Source: Tardiphaga sp. (lineage in GTDB: Bacteria; Pseudomonadota; Alphaproteobacteria; Rhizobiales; Xanthobacteraceae). From it: DNA of 15,569 bases. Shown here piece by piece: positions 7,219 through 12,700 of the stretch; within the stretch, counting starts at the first letter, position 1; every line of letters begins with the position of its first letter. The stretch is taken from the NCBI GenBank assembly GCA_014377915.1, contig JACMOT010000619.1:1-15569 (forward strand), written 5' to 3'. Under the pieces are notes generated by a model that saw only the letters and a list, made by a program, of their open reading frames with translations, had not been told where the DNA came from and made no database searches. The position numbers were made by a program, and so were the translations under genes.

Positions 7219-9192
7219 ATGTCGAATGTAATGCCACTGGCCCATCCCGAGCCCGCCATCGAACAGGCGGCGCTGGACAACAGCATCGACCACGCCAAGC
7301 AGGGCCTGCTTGGATTCCGCCAGCCGGACGGGCACTGGGTGTTCGAGCTGGAGGCCGATGCCACGATTCCGTCGGAATATCTGTTGTTGCGGCACTATCT
7401 CGGCGAGCCCGTCGACAGCGTGCTCGAAAGCAAGATCACCGCCTATCTGATGCGAACCCAGGGGACGCATGGCGGCTGGGCGCTGGTGCAGGACGGCCCG
7501 TTTGAAATGAGTGCCAGCATCAAGGCGTATTTCGCGCTGAAGATGATGGGCGCTTCGATCGACGCGCCGCACATGGTGCGCGCCCGCGAGGCTATCCGCT
7601 CGCGCGGCGGCGCCATCCACGCCAACGTCTTTACCCGCTTCATGCTGTCGCTGTTCGGCGTGCTGACCTGGAACAGCGTGCCGGTGCTGCCGGTCGAGAT
7701 CATGTTGCTGCCGCTCTGGTTTCCGTTCCATCTCAACAAGATGTCGTACTGGGCGCGCACCACCATCGTGCCGCTGATGGTGCTGACGGCGTTGAAGCCG
7801 CGCGCGCAGAACAAGAGCGGCATCGGGATTGACGAACTGTTCTTGCAGGATCCGCGCACGATCGGTCGTACCGCGCGCGCACCGCATCAAGGCAGGGCGC
7901 TGTTCGCCTTCTTCACCGGCATCGACATTCTGCTGCGCGCCACCGAGCCCTATTTTCCGAAGCGGCTGCGCGCGCACTCCATCGCCAAGGCGGTGGCCTT
8001 CGTCGAGGAGCGGCTGAACGGCGAGGACGGGCTCGGTGCGATCTACCCGCCGATGGCCAATACCGTGATGATGTACGAGGTGCTCGGCTTTCCCGCCGAT
8101 TATCCGCCGCGTGCCATCACCCGCCGCGGCATCGAAAGACTGCTGGTGATCGGCGAGGTCGAGGCCTACTGCCAGCCTTGCGTCTCGCCGGTATGGGACA
8201 CCGCGCTGACCGCGCATGCGATGATCGAGGCTGGCGGCGAGGAGGCCTTCGCTCCCGCCAAACAGGGGCTGGACTGGCTACTCGGCCGGCAGGTGCTCGA
8301 CGTCAAGGGCGATTGGGCCGTGAAGCGGCCGGACCTGCGGCCGGGCGGCTGGGCGTTCCAGTACAATAACGCGCATTATCCCGATCTCGACGATACCGCG
8401 GTGGTGGTGATGGCGATGGACCGCGCCCGCCGCCACACCGGCGGCAAGGAATATGACGTCGCCATCGAGCGGGCCCGCGAATGGATCGAGGGCATGCAGA
8501 GCCGCGACGGAGGCTTCGCCGCGTTCGACGTCGACAACCTCGAATACTATCTCAACAATATTCCGTTCTCGGATCACGGTGCGCTGCTTGACCCGCCGAC
8601 CGAGGACGTCACGGCGCGCTGTGTCTCGATGCTGGCGCAGCTTGGCGAGACCATCCACACCAGCAAACCGATGGCCGACGGCGTCGACTACCTGCGCCGT
8701 ACCCAGTTGGCCGACGGCTCGTGGTACGGTCGCTGGGGCCTCAATTATATCTATGGCACCTGGTCGGTGCTGTGCGGGCTCAACGCCGCCAGCGTCGATC
8801 ATCAGGAGCCAATGATGCGCAAGGCGGTGGCCTGGCTCGAATCGGTGCAGAATACCGACGGCGGCTGGGGCGAGGATGCGGTCAGCTACCGACTCGATTA
8901 CAAGGGGTTCGAGCCGGCGCCGAGCACCTCGTCGCAGACGGCATGGGCCTTGCTGGCGTTAATGGCCGCCGGCGAGGTCGACAATCCGGCCGTATCCCGC
9001 GGAATGCGGTACCTGATGGACACACAAGGCGAAAAAGGGTTCTGGGATGAGGCCCGATACACTGCCACCGGCTTCCCCCGGGTATTTTATTTGCGTTACC
9101 ATGGCTACGCAAAGTTTTTTCCGCTTTGGGCGCTGGCCCGGTTCCGCAATCTGAAGAGCACGAACAGCAAGACGGTAGGGGTCGGAATGTGA
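7219..9192 (+). CDS. shc: Squalene-hopene cyclase HpnF/Shc
   Basis: Also called hpnF. This class II triterpene cyclase turns squalene into hopene and hopanol at the inner membrane face. The 657-aa protein has the full-length alpha/alpha-barrel architecture. The catalytic acid motif DxDD appears as DLDD at 389-392 in HYPDLDDTAVV. QW-type repeats occur throughout: QPDGHW (35-40), QGTHGGW (81-87), QSRDGGF, QLADGSWYGRWG, QNTDGGWG and SQTAWALLAL. The segment GRWGLNYIYGTW and the aromatic-rich C-terminus also match the family. The ATG at 7219 lies 40 bases after hpnE, with a modest GACGAG upstream. The stop TGA (9190-9192) overlaps the proposed GTG start of hpnG. No key residue appears to be missing, so an active enzyme is expected. 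Confidence 0.97.
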   Translation: MSNVMPLAHPEPAIEQAALDNSIDHAKQGLLGFRQPDGHWVFELEADATIPSEYLLLRHYLGEPVDSVLESKITAYLMRTQGTHGGWALVQDGPFEMSASIKAYFALKMMGASIDAPHMVRAREAIRSRGGAIHANVFTRFMLSLFGVLTWNSVPVLPVEIMLLPLWFPFHLNKMSYWARTTIVPLMVLTALKPRAQNKSGIGIDELFLQDPRTIGRTARAPHQGRALFAFFTGIDILLRATEPYFPKRLRAHSIAKAVAFVEERLNGEDGLGAIYPPMANTVMMYEVLGFPADYPPRAITRRGIERLLVIGEVEAYCQPCVSPVWDTALTAHAMIEAGGEEAFAPAKQGLDWLLGRQVLDVKGDWAVKRPDLRPGGWAFQYNNAHYPDLDDTAVVVMAMDRARRHTGGKEYDVAIERAREWIEGMQSRDGGFAAFDVDNLEYYLNNIPFSDHGALLDPPTEDVTARCVSMLAQLGETIHTSKPMADGVDYLRRTQLADGSWYGRWGLNYIYGTWSVLCGLNAASVDHQEPMMRKAVAWLESVQNTDGGWGEDAVSYRLDYKGFEPAPSTSSQTAWALLALMAAGEVDNPAVSRGMRYLMDTQGEKGFWDEARYTATGFPRVFYLRYHGYAKFFPLWALARFRNLKSTNSKTVGVGM

Positions 9193-9923
9193 TTTTGGGG
9201 GCTGTTGGGATTGCGACCGTGGGCGCTTCGATGGACCCGCGGCCGGTGTTGATTGTGACCGGACTCGTTCAGGAAGCACGAATCGCCACTGGACCGGGAA
9301 TGACCGTCATCTGCAGCTCCAGCGATCCCGCGCAGCTGCGGGCGCTGCTGTCCACCTTCGATCCCCTGAGCATCCGCGGCGTCGTTAGCTTTGGCGTCGC
9401 CGGCGGCCTCGATCCCCAGCTAAAATCCGGTGCTGTCGTAGTGGCCACCGAAGTCATGGCCGGCGAATGCCGCTGGCTGGCGGCGGACGCGCTCAGCGAC
9501 GAATTGATCGCCGGTGCCGGTATCGGTCGCCAGACGGTGTTTCGCGGCGGTCTGGTCGGCGTCGAGAAAGTCGTGACCGGTCAGGCCGGCAAGGCCGCCT
9601 TGCGTTCCGCGACCGGGGCCGCCGCCGTCGACATGGAAAGCCACATCGCCGCCGATTATGCCGCCCGGGCCGGGCTGCCCTTTGCCGCGCTGCGTGTGGT
9701 CTCCGACCCCGCCAGCCGGGCGCTGCCGGAACTGGCGACCAGCGCCATCAAGCCCAATGGCGATATCGACCTGCGCAAGGTGCTGCGCGGCATTGCCCGC
9801 AATCCCTCGACGATCCGCGCGCTGGTTTCCACTGGCCGCGACTTCAACCGCGCTTTGCGCAGCCTGCGCGACTGCCGCGGCTTTTTCCTCGGCCAGACAA
9901 GTCTGGTGTCCGCGGACGCGTGA
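9189..9923 (+). CDS. hpnG: Adenosylhopane nucleosidase/phosphorylase HpnG
   Basis: HpnG belongs to the purine nucleoside phosphorylase/MTAN superfamily. In hopanoid side-chain synthesis it removes adenine from adenosylhopane to give ribosylhopane or its phosphate. Visible motifs are GVAGGL in the N-terminal half, the nucleoside-binding VDMES at about 147-151, and RVVSDPAS with the probable base-protonating Asp. I propose the GTG at 9189, which overlaps the hpnF stop (GTGA) and has AGGGG (about 9177-9181) at good spacing. It gives 244 aa. The ATG at 9231 would give 230 aa, starting MDPRPVLIVTG directly at the first beta strand, and is a real alternative. The operon ends here, and a terminator follows about 170 bases later. 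Confidence 0.9.
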   Translation: MILGAVGIATVGASMDPRPVLIVTGLVQEARIATGPGMTVICSSSDPAQLRALLSTFDPLSIRGVVSFGVAGGLDPQLKSGAVVVATEVMAGECRWLAADALSDELIAGAGIGRQTVFRGGLVGVEKVVTGQAGKAALRSATGAAAVDMESHIAADYAARAGLPFAALRVVSDPASRALPELATSAIKPNGDIDLRKVLRGIARNPSTIRALVSTGRDFNRALRSLRDCRGFFLGQTSLVSADA

Positions 9924-9974
9924 CATCGGTCACTCCAGGATGCCCGACAGGCGGCGAATGCCGGTTGGCGGGCA

Positions 9975-10060
9975 GACCCGGAATTCCGGAATGTTCAGCG
10001 GGGCACCACCTCGGGATTTCGGGTTCGCTCGCGGCTCGTGACGATCCCGCCCCGGAATGA
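9975..10060. repeat. GC-rich intergenic palindromic element C
   Basis: The stretch holds the perfect 12-bp palindrome CCGGAATTCCGG (9978-9989). A possible long-range stem pairs CGGGAT (10012-10017) with ATCCCG (10044-10049). The octamer CCGGAATG occurs near both ends (9986 and 10052). It looks like a decayed member of the 'cccggaat...gaatgac' palindromes common between genes in Bradyrhizobium relatives. This is an impression from memory, not a search result. Confidence 0.35.
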
Positions 10061-10088
10061 CAACTACACAAACAGACAACTACACAAA
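10059..10088. repeat. Two-copy short tandem repeat
   Basis: The 14 bases GACAACTACACAAA occur at 10059-10072 and again at 10075-10088 with CA between them, a 16-base period. It lies directly before the bidirectional terminator in the non-coding gap between hpnG and hpnH. Confidence 0.75.
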
Positions 10089-10090
10089 AC

Positions 10091-10121
10091 AAAAGGGCGC
10101 GATCCGCATCGCGCCCTTTTT
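10091..10121. terminator. Strong bidirectional rho-independent terminator
   Basis: A perfect 13-bp stem, AAAAGGGCGCGAT (10091-10103) with ATCGCGCCCTTTT (10108-10120), closes the loop CCGC. It is followed by one more T on the + strand, and is A-rich upstream, which becomes a T-rich tail on the - strand. It lies between the converging hpnCDEFG operon and ispH-hpnH, 19 bases past the hpnH stop, so it can end both transcripts. Confidence 0.9.
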
Positions 10122-10140
10122 CGAATAGATGCAACTCGCC

Positions 10141-11301
10141 TTACGCCGCGGTCGAAGCCTTCTGCGCAATCTTGGCCTGGGCCGCTTCGGCTTCTTCCTT
10201 GCGGATGTCCGACAGGCGCTTCTGCACTTCCGACGAGAAGATGTATTGCGCCGGACGCTGGTGATCGAGGTTGATCTCCGGTGCCATCGGGCCCGAGGTC
10301 TTCACCCCGCGCAGTGCTACCCACATCGCCTTCAGCGGGTTGCTGATCGCGTTGTCCGCCGCGGTTGGTTCGTAACCGCAATGCGCCATGCAGTCGGCGC
10401 ACTTTTCGTACTTGCCGGTGCCGTAGGTTTCCCAGTCGGTGGTGTCCATCAATTCCTTGAAGGTCTTGGTGTAGCCTTCACCCAGCAGGTAACACGGCTT
10501 CTGCCAGCCGAAGATGTTGCGCGCGGGCATGCCCCACGGCTTGCACTCGTATTCCTGGTTGCCGGCGAGGAAGTCGAGGAACAGACCGGAGTGCATGATG
10601 TTCCATTTCTTGCCCTTGCCGAGGGCAAAGACGTCGCGGAACAGTTTCTTGGTCTTGGTGCGATTGAGGAAGTGCGCCTGATCGGGGGCGCGCTCATAGG
10701 CGTAACCGGGCGACATCGAGACTCCGACGCCGAGTTCGACCGTGTAGTCGAGGAATTTGGCGATGTCCTCGGCGGCATGGCCGTCGAAGATGGTCGCATT
10801 GACGTTGACGGCAAAGCCCTTGGCCTTGGCGGCCTTGATGGCGGAGACGGCGCGGTCGAACACGCCCTCTTGCGACACGGCCTTGTCGTGGTGGTCCTTC
10901 AGACCATCGAGATGCACCGAGAAAAACAGGTAGGGCGACGGCGTGAACAGGTCGAGCTTCTTCTCCAGCAACAGCGCGTTGGTGCAGAGCGAGACGAACT
11001 TCTTGCGTTCCACCAGGCCGCGCACGATCTCGCCGATCTCCTTGTGGATCAGCGGCTCGCCGCCGGGAATCGCGACCATCGGCGCGCCACACTCCTCGGC
11101 GGCGTCCCAGCACTCCTGCGCCGACATGCGACGGTTCAGGATGGCATTGGGATAATCGATCTTGCCGCAACCGACGCAGGCCAGGTTACAGCGAAACAGC
11201 GGCTCCAGCATGAGCACCAACGGATAACGCTTCCGGCCAAGCAATTTCTGCTTGATCAGATATCCGCCGATCTTTATTTCTTTAAAAAACGGAATTACCA
11301 T
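10141..11301 (-). CDS. hpnH: Adenosylhopane synthase HpnH (radical SAM)
   Basis: HpnH uses a 4Fe-4S cluster and S-adenosylmethionine to attach a 5'-deoxyadenosyl group to diploptene, the first step of the extended C35 side chain. The 386-aa protein has the radical-SAM cysteine motif CNLACVGC (C38, C42, C45) and the SAM-binding GGEP at 80-83. The C-terminal half has further cysteines (C253, C270, and C301, C304, C308 in CADCMAHCGYEP). It ends in a charged, Ala-rich helix at about 355-386. I start at the ATG at 11301 because the protein then begins MVIPFFKE, close to the conserved family start. A TTG at 11331 would add ten residues. It lies 39 bases after ispH on the same strand, so the two are probably co-transcribed. 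The product is the substrate of HpnG. Confidence 0.95.
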   Translation of the reverse strand: MVIPFFKEIKIGGYLIKQKLLGRKRYPLVLMLEPLFRCNLACVGCGKIDYPNAILNRRMSAQECWDAAEECGAPMVAIPGGEPLIHKEIGEIVRGLVERKKFVSLCTNALLLEKKLDLFTPSPYLFFSVHLDGLKDHHDKAVSQEGVFDRAVSAIKAAKAKGFAVNVNATIFDGHAAEDIAKFLDYTVELGVGVSMSPGYAYERAPDQAHFLNRTKTKKLFRDVFALGKGKKWNIMHSGLFLDFLAGNQEYECKPWGMPARNIFGWQKPCYLLGEGYTKTFKELMDTTDWETYGTGKYEKCADCMAHCGYEPTAADNAISNPLKAMWVALRGVKTSGPMAPEINLDHQRPAQYIFSSEVQKRLSDIRKEEAEAAQAKIAQKASTAA

Positions 11302-11340
11302 TTCAAGGTTCTTTCTGCGTATCGTCGTCAAGAAGGTGGA

Positions 11341-12309
11341 TCACACCGCGGACAGTTCAGTCAGTTCGGCGGGTAGCCTGAATTCAATATTCTCTTCGCG
11401 TCCCGGCAATACCGACACCGTTACGGGGCCGATCCGCCTCAAAGCCTCGATCACATCATCAACAAGCACTTCCGGCGCCGATGCGCCAGCCATGACTCCG
11501 ACCGCCCTGGCATCCTTCAACCATTCCGGATTGAGCTCGCTGCCGTCGGCGATCAGGTAGCTGGCGACACCGACCTCGGTGCCAATCTCGCGCAACCTGT
11601 TGGAGTTCGAGCTGTTGGCCGCGCCGACCACGAGGATCACATCCACACGCTTACTGAGGTCTCTTACCGCAGATTGGCGGTTTTGTGTCGCATAGCAGAT
11701 ATCCCGCGTCTCCGGGCCCTGAATATCGCTAAATCGCTGTTCCAGAGCCGCAATTATGTCGCGTGTGTCATCCACGCTCAGGGTTGTCTGGGTAATATAG
11801 GCTGCGGGCGTGTCGTTTGGGATCGGCAGGGCCGCGATGTCGGCCAGATTCTGCACCAGATAAACCGGCCCCGGAACTTGTCCCATGGTTCCGACCACTT
11901 CGGGATGGCCGGCGTGCCCGATCAGGATGACCGTGCGCCCGCGGGCCATGTAGCGCTTGCCCTGGTTGTGCACCTTGGTAACGAGCGGGCAGGTGGCGTC
12001 CAGGACCGGCAGGCCGCGCCGTTTGGCGTCGTCCTCGATGCTTTTGGCCACCCCGTGGGCGCTGAACACCGTTACGGCGTGCGGGGGAACTTCCGACAGT
12101 TCCTCGACAAAAACAGCGCCCTTGGCCTTCAGGCTCTCGACGACATATTTGTTATGGACAATCTCATGGCGCACATAGATCGGCGCGCCGTATTTATCGA
12201 GCGCGCGCTCGACAATTTCGATGGCCCTTACCACGCCGGCACAGAAGCCGCGTGGTTGCGCCAGAAGCAGTTCGAGGGGACGCTGACCAAACACTTGCAC
12301 CAAGCCCAT
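11341..12309 (-). CDS. ispH: 4-hydroxy-3-methylbut-2-enyl diphosphate reductase IspH
   Basis: Also called lytB. IspH is a cytoplasmic 4Fe-4S enzyme that performs the last step of the MEP pathway, reducing HMBPP to IPP and DMAPP. These are the precursors of the farnesyl diphosphate used by HpnD. The 322-aa protein has the three cluster cysteines C23 (PRGFCAG), C107 ([11 protein letters not shown]) and C205 ([10 protein letters not shown]). It also has conserved substrate-binding histidines (H53, H85, H135) and the catalytic Glu of HPE (E137). The NSSNSNRL block follows further on. The start ATG at 12309 has AGGGAA about 15 bases upstream, a little far. It is the first gene of a two-gene unit with hpnH and is transcribed away from hpnN. 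Many alphaproteobacteria carry a second ispH copy elsewhere. Whether this one is the only copy cannot be told here. Confidence 0.96.
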   Translation of the reverse strand: MGLVQVFGQRPLELLLAQPRGFCAGVVRAIEIVERALDKYGAPIYVRHEIVHNKYVVESLKAKGAVFVEELSEVPPHAVTVFSAHGVAKSIEDDAKRRGLPVLDATCPLVTKVHNQGKRYMARGRTVILIGHAGHPEVVGTMGQVPGPVYLVQNLADIAALPIPNDTPAAYITQTTLSVDDTRDIIAALEQRFSDIQGPETRDICYATQNRQSAVRDLSKRVDVILVVGAANSSNSNRLREIGTEVGVASYLIADGSELNPEWLKDARAVGVMAGASAPEVLVDDVIEALRRIGPVTVSVLPGREENIEFRLPAELTELSAV

Positions 12310-12387
12310 AACCGAGTTCGATTATTCCCTAAATCTGTACCATTTTCAGAGACATATCCACCCCGGTGCGGTATTTGACGGGCGCGG

Positions 12388-12403
12388 TGTGACAAAAATC
12401 ACG
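12388..12403. promoter_or_regulatory. CRP/FNR-family-like operator
   Basis: TGTGA-CAAAAA-TCACG differs from the classic TGTGA-N6-TCACA site only in the last base. Its centre is about 86 bases before the ispH start and about 305 before hpnN, so ispH-hpnH is the more likely target. It could bind a cAMP- or redox-sensing regulator of the CRP/FNR family. It does not match the FixK box (TTGAT-N4-ATCAA). Confidence 0.45.
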
Positions 12404-12515
12404 CAAGCTTTAAAGTGCGGGAAGGTGCCAACAGGCGGTGGTTTGACCGCGTGGTAAGTTTTGCGGCCGATGCAAAATGGGCTAAGCAAGGCGCGGAACC
12501 CTCACCTCTTCGTCA

Positions 12516-12543
12516 CTTTACGGCCCGAGCGGGCAATTATAAC
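12516..12543 (+). promoter_or_regulatory. Possible sigma-70-type promoter for hpnN
   Basis: CTTTAC (12516-12521) and TATAAC (12538-12543) are separated by 16 bases. The -35 resembles the alphaproteobacterial CTTGAC form. Transcription would begin near 12550 and give a leader of about 150 bases before hpnN. This is judged by eye only. Confidence 0.35.
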
Positions 12544-12556
12544 AGGGCCGAAACGG

Positions 12557-12582
12557 GGCTCTCAGCATGTTTATGAGCAGCC
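12557..12582 (+). promoter_or_regulatory. Hairpin near the 5' end of the predicted hpnN leader
   Basis: GGCTCTCA (12557-12564) pairs with TGAG-AGCC (12574-12582, one bulged C at 12578) around the loop GCATGTTTA. It would lie at the start of the hpnN transcript if the promoter call is right. A role in mRNA stability or regulation is only a guess. Confidence 0.3.
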
Positions 12583-12700
12583 TTCATGCCATTTCCTCGT
12601 GCCTGTGAAGTGCGCCTGTTTTAGAACACAATAATCGGGTTGCGAACCGCGCGGGCGTCGCGGACTCTTCGCGAGACCATCCTGAATAGAAAGAAAAAGT

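Larger units (their letters stand above)
12310..12700. other. Divergent regulatory region between ispH and hpnN, 391 bp
   Basis: No credible gene is seen. The region contains a CRP/FNR-like palindrome (12388-12403), a candidate hpnN promoter (12516-12543), a leader hairpin (12557-12582), and a small hairpin TCGCG/CGCGA (12658-12662 with 12670-12674) just before the hpnN ribosome site. The side nearest ispH must hold the ispH-hpnH promoter, but I could not place it with confidence. Confidence 0.6.

Noticed and set aside
11302..11331. Ten-residue N-terminal extension of HpnH from a TTG codon
   Set aside because: The ATG at 11301 gives the MVIPFFKE start expected for the family.
10129..11376. 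415-aa open frame on the + strand, antisense to hpnH and slightly longer than it
   Set aside because: It mirrors hpnH codon by codon, has a composition rich in Arg/Gly/Val without family motifs, and would need to pass through the hpnH radical-SAM gene, which has all its motifs. It is an antisense artefact of high GC.
12495..12520. GGAAC at 12495 as a possible EcfG stress promoter
   Set aside because: No CGTT-type -10 follows at 16-17 bases, so the general stress promoter is not supported.
12310..12700. Possible riboswitch or small gene in the ispH/hpnN gap
   Set aside because: I see no conserved aptamer-like core and no small frame with both a ribosome site and sensible composition. Only simple hairpins are present.
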